Positions 24,116-32,691 are shown, counted from the first letter of the stretch. The stretch: 32,904 nucleotides of DNA from Thermoclostridium caenicola (GCF_900142095.1 NZ_FQZP01000030.1:1-32904); one strand, 5' to 3'. Program-made: numbers and translations. The notes: generated by a model not told the origin, from the letters alone.

Positions 24116-26206
24116 TCAGGACGCCTGGGTCTTCAGCACGAACTTCTTCCTGTTGGCGTATTCCTCTTTCTTGCCTTTATTGTAATTGGCCACAGGCCGC
24201 AAATAGCCTGTCACCCTTGACCATACTTCGGTTTCCTGCCCGCACTCGGGACAGGTGAAATGCTCCCCGGAGATGTAGCCATGGGTGTTGCAGATTGAGA
24301 ATGTGGGCGTAATGGAGATATAGGGCATCTTGTAGTTCTCAAAGATCCTTCTTATCAGGTTCTTGCAGACATTCACATCGCTGATGCTCTCACCCAGGTA
24401 AAGATGTTGTACCGTACCCCCGGTATAAAGGGACTGAAGCTCGTCCTGGAGGTCAAGACATTCAAAGATGTCGTCGGTGAACCCAACGGGCAATTGCGTG
24501 GAGTTGGTATAATAGCAAACATCCCTGCCCGCTGTGATGATGTCGGGATAACGCTCCTTATCCAGTTTGGCAAGCCTGTAGGACGCGCCTTCGGCAGGCG
24601 TGGCCTCCAGGTTGTAGAAATTGCCGGTCTCCTTTTGGAATTCAACCATGATATCCCGTAAAAAGTTCATGATTTCTATGGCAAATTCCTGTCCTTCAGG
24701 GGTTGTGATGTCTTTCCCCATGAAATTGAGCAGAGCTTCGTTCATGCCGACGATGCCTATGGTGGAGAAATGGTTGTACCAATAGCTTCCCGTCCGCATC
24801 TTGATGTTCCTGAGGTAATGGCAGGAATACGGATAAAGCCCTCTTTCAGACTGCTGCTCTATGATTTTTCTCTTGATCTCAAGTGAGGTTTTGCCTATCT
24901 GGGCTATCTTATAGAGACGTTCTTTGAATTCTTCCTTTGTGCTGCTCAGGTATCCGATTCTCGGCAGGTTGATGGTGAACACACCGATGGAACCCGTCAT
25001 GGGATTACTGCCGAACAATCCGCCGCCCCTTTTGCGAAGCTCGCTGGTATCCAGGCGCAGTCTGCAGCACATGGAAACGGCATCTTCAGGAGACAAGTCG
25101 GAATTGACGTAGTTGGCGAAATAGGGTATGCCATACTTGCAGGTGATTTTCATGAAGCCTTCCACAGCCGGGCTGTCCCAGTCAAAATCCCGTGTGATGT
25201 TGAGGGTCGGAATCGGGAAGGTGAATACCCTGCCCTTGGCGTCGCCTTCAAGCATCACCTCGCAGAACGCCCGGTTCAGCATATCCATCTCCGCCTGGAA
25301 GTCACCGTACTTGTCGTTGGTGTATTGTCCGCCAATGATGACATGTTCATCTTTCAGGGTGTTGGGAACCTTAATATCAAAAGTCAGGTTGGAAAAGGGA
25401 CACTGAAAACCAACACGGGTTGGAACATTGATGTTGAAGATGAACTCCTGGATGCACTGTTTGACCTGTTCATAGCTTAAGTTGTCGTATCGGATGAACG
25501 GCGCGCAGTAAGTATCAAAGCTCGACCAGGCCTGTGCGCCGGCCAATTCTCCCTGGGTTGTGAAGGTTGAATTGACGATTTGCCCCAGGAAGCTTCGCAG
25601 GTGTTTAGCCGGCTTGCTTTCCACCTTTCCGGGCACACCGCCGAATCCGTCCAGCAAAAGCTGCCGCAGATCCCAGCCGGCACAGTAGGCGCCGAAGAAG
25701 CCCAGATCGTGGATATGACAGTCTCCACTCTCATGGGCTTCCCGCACCTCTGTGGGATAAATTTCATGAAGCCAATAATTCTTGGTAAAGATTTCTCTTA
25801 TGTAATTATTAAGGCCGTTGACGCTCTTTTGTGCATTGGCGTTTTCCTGCACTTTCCAGTCCTTGTCGCCCAGATAATCGCCAAACATGTTGATAGTGGC
25901 CCCTATCAGGGCGTTCAGTTCCCGTGCGCTCTTTCGTTTCTCGCGGTAGAGGATGTAAGCCTTAGCCGTTTTGGCATGACCGTTTTCGATGAGTACATAT
26001 TCCACGAGATCCTGTATCTGCTCGACCTCGGGGATTTTTCCCTGGTACCTCACCTCAGCCAGCTCGACAACCTTATCGCAAAGGCGTTGAGCAAGGGCAA
26101 GATCACTTCCTCCGCAAGCAGCTGCTGCCTTGAAGATGGCAGATGTGATTTTTTCGGGAGCAAATTTCTCGACGCGACCGTCTCTCTTCCGTATCTTCTC
26201 AATCAT
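24116..26206 (-). CDS. nrdD: Anaerobic (class III) ribonucleoside-triphosphate reductase
   Basis: A 696-residue enzyme making dNTPs from NTPs without oxygen. Residues 1-92 are an ATP-cone (MIEKIRKRDGRVEKF, ENGHAKTAKAYILYRE). The barrel holds HIHDLGF and CPFSNLTFD. Near the C-terminus a zinc site C639-X2-H642, C652-X2-C655 (CNTHG, CPECG) precedes the glycyl-radical motif RVTGYL with G667. All expected parts are present. The ATG at 26206 has AGGAGG eight bases upstream; a frame to 26230 begins too early for the site. The promoter carries NrdR boxes. Confidence 0.96.
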   Translation of the reverse strand: MIEKIRKRDGRVEKFAPEKITSAIFKAAAACGGSDLALAQRLCDKVVELAEVRYQGKIPEVEQIQDLVEYVLIENGHAKTAKAYILYREKRKSARELNALIGATINMFGDYLGDKDWKVQENANAQKSVNGLNNYIREIFTKNYWLHEIYPTEVREAHESGDCHIHDLGFFGAYCAGWDLRQLLLDGFGGVPGKVESKPAKHLRSFLGQIVNSTFTTQGELAGAQAWSSFDTYCAPFIRYDNLSYEQVKQCIQEFIFNINVPTRVGFQCPFSNLTFDIKVPNTLKDEHVIIGGQYTNDKYGDFQAEMDMLNRAFCEVMLEGDAKGRVFTFPIPTLNITRDFDWDSPAVEGFMKITCKYGIPYFANYVNSDLSPEDAVSMCCRLRLDTSELRKRGGGLFGSNPMTGSIGVFTINLPRIGYLSSTKEEFKERLYKIAQIGKTSLEIKRKIIEQQSERGLYPYSCHYLRNIKMRTGSYWYNHFSTIGIVGMNEALLNFMGKDITTPEGQEFAIEIMNFLRDIMVEFQKETGNFYNLEATPAEGASYRLAKLDKERYPDIITAGRDVCYYTNSTQLPVGFTDDIFECLDLQDELQSLYTGGTVQHLYLGESISDVNVCKNLIRRIFENYKMPYISITPTFSICNTHGYISGEHFTCPECGQETEVWSRVTGYLRPVANYNKGKKEEYANRKKFVLKTQAS

Positions 26207-26259
26207 GACGATTGCCTCCTGCTTTTGCATGGCGGCATCAAGTTTTGCTCTGCCGCGAA

Positions 26260-26307
26260 AAACAATATTTCGGTCGCGTTCAGTTTATCATACACAATAT
26301 ATAGTGT
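26260..26307 (-). promoter_or_regulatory. NrdR box pair upstream of nrdD
   Basis: 26292-26307 is ACACAATATATAGTGT, a near-perfect match to the NrdR box. A weaker match (10 of 16) begins at 26260, exactly 32 bp away, the three-helical-turn spacing of known NrdR site pairs. NrdR is an ATP-cone repressor that senses dATP; its gene is not in this window. Confidence 0.8.
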
Positions 26308-26310
26308 CAA
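26282..26310 (-). promoter_or_regulatory. Promoter of the nrdD-nrdG operon
   Basis: TTGACA (26305-26310) and TAAACT (26282-26287) with 17 bases between on the minus strand. The strong NrdR box fills the spacer and touches the -35 box. Confidence 0.75.
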
Positions 26311-26598
26311 TCCTGTTTCGGTCTGATTTTTTGTGCAAAATGACGAAAAGCCCATGTATCAAGGCTTTCATGAGGATGATTTTTTTCGACAAGCATCCAG
26401 ATTTTGTATGGTTGTCATGACAATAGTACGACATATTGTGATTTTGAGAGGCCGTCAGATTACACAAGAACCTGCTTGAGAGAACGTTTTCAGCGATCGC
26501 CCTTTTCGGGCGGAATGTTGCGACAGAATTTTCCTGAAAAATGTTACAACCGACGAAATCCATTGCATTATTTTTTCGTCAGTTTGCCCAATACGGAA

Positions 26599-27297
26599 CT
26601 AGAATTGGTGCGCGATGGACTCAATGAGCCCCTGCTCGGCAAAGCTGGTGTAGTTTTGACCGGCCACAATGATGTGGTCAACCACATTGATGGAGATGGA
26701 CTTCAGTGCCGCATAGATCTTTTTGGTTACTTCTATGTCTGCAACCGAAGGCTTCAGGCTCCCGCCGGGATGGTTATGGGCCAGGATGACGCTGCTGGCT
26801 TTATGCCGCAGGGCTGTTTCCACAATCAGTCTGGGATAGACCGGCGCTTCGTTGATGGTTCCCTCGTGAACCAGGGCGGCATGGTTAACCCTGTTCTGGG
26901 AATCAAGGCAGATGGCAAAGAAAGCCTCGTAGATCCTGCCCGCAAACAGGGTCATGGCGTATTCCCCGGCCTTGAAGGAGGAATTGAGCACCGGCCTCTC
27001 CCCCCATTTCCCGTTCATGTAACGCCGTGCCAGCGGCACGCAGAGAGAGATGAGGGTGGCCGTATTGAGACTGACCTTGCAGCGCCTTGCGATATCCCTG
27101 GGATGGGCTTCCAGAAGGTCATGGAGCGTACCGTATTCCTTAAGCATCTTGTGGGCCAGCGCGTTGGTATCCCGCTGCCTGACGCAGTAATAGAGCAAAA
27201 GCTCCAGGATCTCATGGTCCTTGAAGCTGTCCAGCCCTTCTTCCATAAAGCGTTCCCGGACGCGTTCCCTGTGGCCTGCGTGAATGTTCTTTTCCAT
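26599..27297 (-). CDS. radC: RadC family JAB-domain protein
   Basis: A 232-residue RadC (UPF0758) protein. The N-terminal half is a helix-hairpin-helix-like region (HEILELLLYYCVRQRDTNALAHKML), and the C-terminal half is a JAB/MPN+ metalloprotease-like domain with H174-N-H176, S184 and D187 (AHNHPGGSLKPSVAD). Despite the name, a DNA-repair role is not established; the biochemical substrate is unknown. ATG at 27297 with GAGGTAGG upstream. It is not adjacent to its frequent partner genes (maf, mreB). The 288 bases after it hold the nrd promoter region and no clear terminator; a weak seven-bp hairpin is seen at 26551-26579. Confidence 0.93.
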   Translation of the reverse strand: MEKNIHAGHRERVRERFMEEGLDSFKDHEILELLLYYCVRQRDTNALAHKMLKEYGTLHDLLEAHPRDIARRCKVSLNTATLISLCVPLARRYMNGKWGERPVLNSSFKAGEYAMTLFAGRIYEAFFAICLDSQNRVNHAALVHEGTINEAPVYPRLIVETALRHKASSVILAHNHPGGSLKPSVADIEVTKKIYAALKSISINVVDHIIVAGQNYTSFAEQGLIESIAHQF

Positions 27298-27379
27298 GGT
27301 TCCTACCTCACTTTTTGGTTCTGCCTGAGTTCAGGCATCACCCTGCATGACCCTCGCTATCTGATTATGTTTATTATGC

Positions 27380-27457
27380 CAAAATTTTACTGATATTAGC
27401 TTATCATATATCCTTACATCCCCGCAAGCGTTCAAACAGCCATGCAGTAAAATTTTG
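27380..27457. repeat. 13-bp inverted repeat between radC and the DUF2975 operon
   Basis: CAAAATTTTACTG (27380-27392) and CAGTAAAATTTTG (27445-27457) are exact inverted copies separated by 52 bases in the divergent intergenic region. Each arm has an AAAATTTT centre, so each may be a protein site by itself. No known regulator consensus is recognised. Confidence 0.6.
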
Positions 27458-27474
27458 CTGGTAGAATCAAGAAA

Positions 27475-27537
27475 TAATTATTGAAAAACAATAATTACCA
27501 TGCTATGATGAAAGAAAAATTATTGTTTTACAATAAT
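27475..27537 (+). promoter_or_regulatory. Promoter with twin ATTATTG-N5-CAATAAT operators
   Basis: TTGAAA (27481-27486) and TATGAT (27504-27509) with 17 bases between. One palindrome (27477-27495, extendable to 27475-27497) covers the -35 box; a second (27519-27537) lies just after the transcription start, next to the GAGGGAG ribosome site. Centres are 42 bp apart, four helical turns. The small HTH protein of the same operon is the likely ligand. Confidence 0.8.
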
Positions 27538-27548
27538 CGAGGGAGATT

Positions 27549-28505
27549 ATGAAACGAACCATGTTACTCTTTTTCCTGTCATGCGAAGCGATCCTCTGCT
27601 TGCTGGCGGCCTTTTTCCGGGAGTTCATTCCCGGCGTATTCACATCCATGATGGCCTTTCCCTTCGAGCAGATCGCGCTGGGCTTAAGAGCCCTTTCCCT
27701 GTCCGGACAACTCGGCAACGCCATGGCCATTCTCATCTATGCTGTTTTCTGCCTTTTACCGGTAACGCTGTTGCCCATTATAAGGAGAAAGCGCAGGCTG
27801 GTCCTGGAAGACGCGCTGCTGCCCCTGTTGAGCCTGGTGCTCTTTGCCGTGGTTTACCTCATGATCAACCCCGGCTTCATCCGAACCCCGGCCAGTATTG
27901 CCGCTGTTAAATCCTTTCTGGGTACGGTAGCATGGTCGGTGATCGCAAAATACTTCCTTCTGCGCGTTTTGCGCCTGTTCTATACCGCAGATGTCCCAAG
28001 ACTCCAGAAGTACATGACCGTCCTGCTCCACGGCCTTGCTGTCCTTTTCGTATCAATTGCCTTCGGCGTTTGCTTTGGCGATTTCCTGAATGCCATCGGA
28101 GCGCTTCGCGCCGGAAACACCGGGAGCGAGGACGGTCTTTGGGTCAGTTATATTTTCCTCGGACTCCAGTATCTTGTTAACGCTTTACCCTATGTCCTTG
28201 ACGCATGGGTGGTGTTTGCCGGGATAAGGCTCTTGACGGAGCTTCAGGCCAACCGTTATTCCCAGGCCGCGGTGGATGCGGCGCAAAACCTCTCGCAGCG
28301 GTGTTGCAAGGCCCTTATCATTATTGTGGTCACAAGCGTGGGTTTCAACCTGCTTCAACTGGCCTTTGTGAACAGCCTCAGGGTGATCAGCGCCACAGTA
28401 CAGGTACCCATTCCGTCCATTGCCTTCCTGCTGGCCGTACTTCTCCTGGCGCAATACATCGGGGAAAATAAGCAGCTTAAGGAAGACAACGACTTGATCG
28501 TCTGA
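27549..28505 (+). CDS. DUF2975 family membrane protein
   Basis: A 318-residue protein with about eight hydrophobic segments (for example 5-25, 62-80, 92-108, 118-140, 156-178, 195-220, 256-275, 280-302) and the DUF2975 ending LLLAQYIGENKQLKEDNDLIV. Members are usually encoded immediately before a small XRE-type regulator, as here (14-base gap), and the pair is thought to form a membrane-linked regulatory unit; the mechanism is unknown. Usual DUF2975 proteins are shorter (about 150-200 residues), so this one is a long variant, possibly with a duplicated membrane part. ATG at 27549 follows GAGGGAG. Confidence 0.75.
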   Translation: MKRTMLLFFLSCEAILCLLAAFFREFIPGVFTSMMAFPFEQIALGLRALSLSGQLGNAMAILIYAVFCLLPVTLLPIIRRKRRLVLEDALLPLLSLVLFAVVYLMINPGFIRTPASIAAVKSFLGTVAWSVIAKYFLLRVLRLFYTADVPRLQKYMTVLLHGLAVLFVSIAFGVCFGDFLNAIGALRAGNTGSEDGLWVSYIFLGLQYLVNALPYVLDAWVVFAGIRLLTELQANRYSQAAVDAAQNLSQRCCKALIIIVVTSVGFNLLQLAFVNSLRVISATVQVPIPSIAFLLAVLLLAQYIGENKQLKEDNDLIV

Positions 28506-28519
28506 GGAGGCTTGGACAG

Positions 28520-28747
28520 ATGGCCATTAGGGTACACCTGGAAGAGGTACTGAAGAAAAAGGGCATGACATCAAAAGAGCTGTGCGCGCTAATCGGCATC
28601 ACCGAGGCAAACCTTTCCATCCTGCGCAGCGGAAAAGCCAGGGGCATTCGGTTCAGCACCATGAACAAGATTTGCTACTATCTTGGCTGCGATGTGGGAG
28701 ATATCCTGAAATTCGACGGAAACCTGGAGGATAAGGACGATGAATAG
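28520..28747 (+). CDS. Small XRE/YozG-type helix-turn-helix regulator
   Basis: A 75-residue Cro/C1-type DNA-binding protein: residues 4-66 form the five-helix HTH (LEEVLKKKGMTSKELCALIG, ITEANLSILRSGKARGIRF, STMNKICYYLGCDVGDIL), followed by an acidic tail. This HTH_26 family accompanies DUF2975 genes. ATG at 28520 with GAGGAGG upstream. It likely binds the twin palindromes at the head of the operon, an inference from context. Its 3' end overlaps the start of the lipoprotein gene by eight bases. Confidence 0.9.
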   Translation: MAIRVHLEEVLKKKGMTSKELCALIGITEANLSILRSGKARGIRFSTMNKICYYLGCDVGDILKFDGNLEDKDDE

Positions 28748-29787
28748 AAAAGCGATTGCATTGCTGTTTGCCTTTTTTACATGCTTTTTTGCTTCGGGCT
28801 GCCAGCTCGCCCGGGAGGATTTGGCAGAAACGTTGCCAAACGGTATACACTCCCCCTGCTCCGGGCTGCCAGCTCGCCCGGGAGGATTTGGCAGAAACCC
28901 GGGGCAGCGACCGGCTGATCGGGGTGTTCATCACCAGGGAGCACCTGGACCTTTTCGATATGGAACGGTACCTCAATGATAATATCCATAAGATTGCAAA
29001 AGGCGGTTCAATCGCCATCGATGGTGATATCAGCAAGTATGAGGGACGCCTTTATGCTGAAATTGTCACGCGCACGCTTACAAACCCGGAAACAGGTAAA
29101 TCGTTTGAAATCACGGAGTTCTCCTTTGAAGGCATTGACGGCATTCCCTATTTTTGTGCGACCAAACCACCCAATGGCTATGAAAACGATTTTACCATAA
29201 ACGGTTCCGATGAGGCCATCAGTGATGGTTTCTCCAGGACTCTCTTTAATGATGAGGAAGACAGGATTGAACTTGAAGGCACTATCTATTTTTGGGCATT
29301 CCGCAACAGCCGCACATCCTTTTTTATGAATCCGATATACCAGGGCCAGGATGGCAGGATATACGTTGTTTCAAATACAGGAACCATACTGGCAGGTGAC
29401 CAAAGCGAAGGTACGGCTTTTACCCAAACCATTGAGTCTACCACAACCGTCACCGAGAACGAAAAAAGCAAAACGCATCATGCCTTAATCAGGATGTCCT
29501 TTGTCGCGGTTAATCCGCCAAGACAAGTCATCGTCCTGCAAATGGATGAGGACAGCAATATCCTGTCCCGGGAAGCGTACACACCAGGCCAGATGCCGGG
29601 TACGATGACACCGGAAAGCAATGCGGCCTACCTCATCGTTGAAACTCATAAGCAGGACCAGGATGGAAACCGTGTTGTATCCCGCGCTTTGTATGATGAA
29701 AGCCACAAGCATCTGGAAACCTTATATTGCAGACCCGACGGCATTTGCGTCAAGCAGTTTACTGAGCTGAACTGGAACAGGCCCTGA
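28740..29787 (+). pseudogene. Lipoprotein of unknown function, frame broken by a repeat-plus-linker insertion
   Basis: The gene starts at ATG 28740 (MNRKAIALLFAFFTCFFASGCQ: signal peptide and lipobox ASGC) with GGAGG nine bases upstream, overlapping the regulator gene. The frame then leaves after LAREDLAET, because a 42-bp segment is present twice (28790-28831 and 28857-28898) with a 25-base linker; 67 bases is one more than a multiple of three. From the second copy the frame is open to 29787: LAREDLAETRGSDRLIGVFIT and a beta-rich domain of about 290 residues ending TELNWNRP. Removing one copy and the linker would restore one lipoprotein of about 325 residues. A frame to 28756 begins at TTG without a ribosome site and is unlikely to be used. 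The domain is not recognised. Confidence 0.8.
28790..28898 (+). repeat. 42-bp direct repeat pair inside the lipoprotein gene
   Basis: Copies at 28790-28831 and 28857-28898 differ at one base (28794 T, 28861 C). The 25-base linker between them matches neither flank, so this is not a plain tandem duplication. TTTGGCA near the end of copy 1 pairs with TGCCAAA at the beginning of the linker, giving a hairpin at the junction. Confidence 0.92.
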
Positions 29788-29807
29788 CAGCCAAGCCTAA
29801 GGATATG

Positions 29808-29837
29808 AAAAGGCATGACCCGAAAGTCATGCCTTTT
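29808..29837. terminator. Bidirectional terminator between the lipoprotein gene and prsA
   Basis: 12-bp stem (29808-29819 with 29826-29837) with a six-base loop and T tracts on both strands, between two convergent genes. Confidence 0.9.
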
Positions 29838-29904
29838 TTCACTGCTCCTTGCCCCGCTCCTTCCCCGGAGCGCAAGGTCTTATGTTCAATAGCCTTTTAA
29901 CCGG

Positions 29905-30834
29905 TTATTTGGCAAGGGTATTGACCACGTTGTATTCCGTTTTCTTTTCATTAAGCCAGGTTGCATATTCCGTGTTGAGCTTCTGTCCTTTGAGGATCTC
30001 CTTGATCTCTTCCCGGCTGTCTTCCAGATTGGCCGCTTTGGCTTCCTTACGATCGGTTACCTTGATGATATGGTAGCCAAATTTGGTCTTAACCGGATCG
30101 CTGATTTCGCCGACCTTCATGGAGAAGGCCGCTTCTTCAAACTCTTCCACCATTTCTCCCCTGCCGAAGTACCCAAGTTCTCCGCCATACTGGGCGTTAC
30201 CGGTGTCCTTGGAATACTCTGCAGCAAGCTGTGCAAAGTCTGCGCCTTCATCCAGCTTCCGCTTTACTTCTTTTGCTGTTTCCTCTTCATACACAAGGAT
30301 ATGGCTTGCTTCCACCTGCTCGGGCTGGTCGAAGTACGATTTATTCGCCTCAAAGTATGCCACAATCTCTTCCTCGGTGGCGGTCAGCCTGGGCTCAAGC
30401 AGCTTCATCACCTTCAGATAGGACAGGACATCCTCTTTCAAATCTTCCAGCGTAAGGCCCTGCATCGCCAGGTACGTGTTGACGTAATCCACACCGCCGT
30501 AGGATTCGATCACTTCGTTCATTTCTTTCTGGAGTTCTTCATCGGTGACGGTGATATTGGCCTTCTTCAGTTCCATGTCCACGATCTTTTCGGCGATCAG
30601 GGAATCCAGCACCGATTCGCCATAATACTCCACAAGCTTGTTGTAGAGTTCTTCCTTGGTAATCTTCTCTCCGCCTACCTTGGCCACTACTTCACCTGAG
30701 CCGAAACCTATGAGCAACACCGCTGCGATTGCGATGACCGCGATAATACCAACCACCATGTAGACCAGGCCCTTGCCGGAAGTCTTCGAGGCGGCTGCGT
30801 CCATTTTTTCGTTATCCATTCTCTCAGTATCCAT
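29905..30834 (-). CDS. PrsA/SurA-like peptidyl-prolyl isomerase (parvulin foldase)
   Basis: A 309-residue membrane-anchored foldase: residues 1-22 cytosolic, a single membrane helix (LVYMVVGIIAVIAIAAVLLIG, about 23-43), a SurA N-like helical region, and a parvulin domain (about 172-265: VEASHILVYEEETAKEVKRK, FAQLAAEYSKDTGNAQYGGELGYFGRGEM, VKTKFGYHIIKVTDR). It helps folding of exported proteins outside the membrane. True PrsA is a lipoprotein; here the anchor is an uncleaved helix, common in clostridia. ATG at 30834 with AAGGAG six bases upstream; a TATAAT -10 box lies about 90 bases before it, without a good -35. Confidence 0.9.
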   Translation of the reverse strand: MDTERMDNEKMDAAASKTSGKGLVYMVVGIIAVIAIAAVLLIGFGSGEVVAKVGGEKITKEELYNKLVEYYGESVLDSLIAEKIVDMELKKANITVTDEELQKEMNEVIESYGGVDYVNTYLAMQGLTLEDLKEDVLSYLKVMKLLEPRLTATEEEIVAYFEANKSYFDQPEQVEASHILVYEEETAKEVKRKLDEGADFAQLAAEYSKDTGNAQYGGELGYFGRGEMVEEFEEAAFSMKVGEISDPVKTKFGYHIIKVTDRKEAKAANLEDSREEIKEILKGQKLNTEYATWLNEKKTEYNVVNTLAK

Positions 30835-30970
30835 CTTTTTCTCCTTGTTCCCAATAGATTATCCCGCCTGCAGAAAGCCAATGTCAGGATTTCTGAAAGC
30901 ATAAGACTTTCCTATTATACAGCAAAATTATGATCAAAATATGAATATTTCAAAAAAAGATCAACCCATG

Positions 30971-31465
30971 TTAAGAAACAAGCTCCATGATGTATGAGCT
31001 CACTTCTTCGGGCGGGATGCTCAGGGCAACGGCAAACTCCTCGTACAGGTTTTTCTCCGCAATTTTCATGATCTCTTCATCGGCCTTGGTGAGCTTCTTT
31101 CCGATGGCTTTTTTCTCCTGCTCCTTCATATGAATGGTCTTGATCAGCTTTACCCAATTCCTGCTGTCGCCGGTTTTCAGCACAGCCTTAAACATCTCTT
31201 TTCTCTGTCTGTCATTATCAATCCAGATGGTTTCCTGCTCATGCATGGATTCGATGAGCGAAAGCACTTCTTCTTTGCTGAGAACTTTTCTCATCAAGGT
31301 TTTGTTGTTATCGACGGGTGTCTTGATGGTCAGGTTATTGCCGTAGACGGGTTTAAGAATATAATACTGTGTTTCCGATCCGCTGATATCCTGTTCTCGC
31401 CTGATGTCAACAACCTTGTACACGCCCATCGCGTTGTAGATCACACAATCGTCGATCTGGAACAT
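30971..31465 (-). CDS. CarD/CdnL-family RNA polymerase-binding regulator
   Basis: A 164-residue protein. Residues 1-60 are the TRCF-like RNA-polymerase-interaction domain (FQIDDCVIYNAMGVYKVVDI, YYILKPVYGNNLTIKTPVDN), and residues 70-160 the helical DNA-binding part (LSKEEVLSLIESM, RNWVKLIKTI, ADEEIMKIAEKNLYEEFAVAL). CarD proteins bind the beta subunit and stabilise or adjust open complexes at many promoters, rRNA among them. ATG at 31465 has GGGGGAGG upstream. The 224 bases before it hold the end of the next gene's transcript and a CCGG-flanked hairpin, no gene. Confidence 0.93.
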   Translation of the reverse strand: MFQIDDCVIYNAMGVYKVVDIRREQDISGSETQYYILKPVYGNNLTIKTPVDNNKTLMRKVLSKEEVLSLIESMHEQETIWIDNDRQRKEMFKAVLKTGDSRNWVKLIKTIHMKEQEKKAIGKKLTKADEEIMKIAEKNLYEEFAVALSIPPEEVSSYIMELVS

Positions 31466-31689
31466 AATATCCTCCCCCGGCTCGGTATTATGTTGGAAAA
31501 GAAAAGAGACACGGCACCGGAAAAGCTTTTATACCGGCACCATATCTCATTGTACTACAAATGGCATTTTTTCTGTTATGTGCGATTTAACAAGATTTAA
31601 CTGTCCCATCCCCGAATTTTTTTGCGTATTGTTTGTCCCGTTGGACACTCAACGGAAACTGCCGTCCGATAAATCGCATCAGGCCTTTA

Positions 31690-32601
31690 TTACTCCAGTT
31701 GAACAAGCTCCACAATGAGTTCATCGGACAGTTTGAAGCCTCCGGTTGCCGGATCGAATTCCAGGGGTGAACGTAAGTCGCCGAGATAACTGGCATGCAT
31801 GGGCAAAATGGGTATGCCGCCTGAAACAACCAGGCACTGCCTTTCCAGATCGACTTCAAATGAATAGTGGCCGGTGAAGCTTTCAGGATCATAGAAATAT
31901 TGCGAGATATCATTATCATCTCCTGACAACCCTGTGTAGCCAAAATGGACATTGCCTTTGAAATCCTTGACCTTGCATTTGAGATAATTGCTTTTCACGA
32001 TCTCCACGGGCTCAACCGTAATACGGGAGCCGAGTTCCTTGAGAATCTTGCTTTCATCGAGCGCATATTCACGGAATGTTTCCAGATCAAAGACATCGCA
32101 GGTGCTTTCCCATACGCCGGTACCGCCAGCGCCATGCGTAATAATCAGTTCATCCTTCCCGTCATTGGTCACATCCAGTACATCAAAGGCCGTGGAGGCC
32201 GGGGTTCCTCCCAGCACAAGCATCATACGATATTCCATGGACTTTCCGTTATGATAGATCACGGCATTCTCCCGTGTTTTATCAACCAGTATCCTGACAT
32301 CCTTTTCTTCGTTCAAAAGCTGGTAATAGGGCTCCTCGTCAATCCATTCCTCCGAAATGATGAATTCGCCGAAAAAGGCGTACTCATTGTACCTTTCAAA
32401 CTGGTCATAGAACTCAAGATGTTCGATAGCTTCATCCGGACTCTCCACGCCTTCGGGCATGGTCTCCCAGGACGATTCATTGAGGTTCAGGATCAGCTTC
32501 TGCTCTGACGGTTGTGCAACTTCCTTGCTTGGTTCGCTTGAGGAACAGCCCGAAGCAATGAATAACCCGAAAACAAGCACAAAAGCCATGCATTTCTTCA
32601 T
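31690..32601 (-). CDS. Lipoprotein of unknown function with a VCBS/FG-GAP-like motif
   Basis: A 303-residue exported lipoprotein. The start at 32601 (MKKCMAFVLVFGLFIASGCSSS) gives a signal peptide with lipobox IASGC; a longer frame to 32634 is less likely, since GGGGG lies nine bases before 32601. The mature part is acidic. FDVLDVTNDGKDELIITHG (about 145-163) resembles the calcium-binding DxxxDGxxE loop of FG-GAP/VCBS-type repeats, present once. No enzyme motif is seen. It stands alone: own promoter at 32663-32691, and terminators beyond. Confidence 0.8.
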   Translation of the reverse strand: MKKCMAFVLVFGLFIASGCSSSEPSKEVAQPSEQKLILNLNESSWETMPEGVESPDEAIEHLEFYDQFERYNEYAFFGEFIISEEWIDEEPYYQLLNEEKDVRILVDKTRENAVIYHNGKSMEYRMMLVLGGTPASTAFDVLDVTNDGKDELIITHGAGGTGVWESTCDVFDLETFREYALDESKILKELGSRITVEPVEIVKSNYLKCKVKDFKGNVHFGYTGLSGDDNDISQYFYDPESFTGHYSFEVDLERQCLVVSGGIPILPMHASYLGDLRSPLEFDPATGGFKLSDELIVELVQLE

Positions 32602-32662
32602 GTTGGATGACCCCCGCAAAATGTCTCTTGGCAAATCATAATTTGCAGAATTCGACTTTTAT

Positions 32663-32691
32663 ATTGTATACCGTATGTGACTTGTTTGCAA
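32663..32691 (-). promoter_or_regulatory. Promoter of the lipoprotein gene at 31690
   Basis: TTGCAA (32686-32691) and TACAAT (32663-32668) with 17 bases between, about 60 bases before the start. Confidence 0.65.

Noticed and set aside
26551-26579. GACGAAA/TTTCGTC hairpin as the radC terminator
   Set aside because: Seven-bp AT-rich stem with a 15-base loop and no T tract on the minus strand.
26404-27393. 329-codon plus-strand frame over radC
   Set aside because: Shadow of radC, whose catalytic motif and length are clear on the minus strand.
28756-29787. Intact 343-residue protein starting at 28756
   Set aside because: Its start is TTG without ribosome site, and its first 40 residues are the lipoprotein signal region read out of frame.
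31500-31560. Hairpin with repeated CGGCACC near 31530 as a terminator
   Set aside because: The CGGCACC copies are direct, not inverted; only a CCGG-flanked weak fold with no T tract remains.
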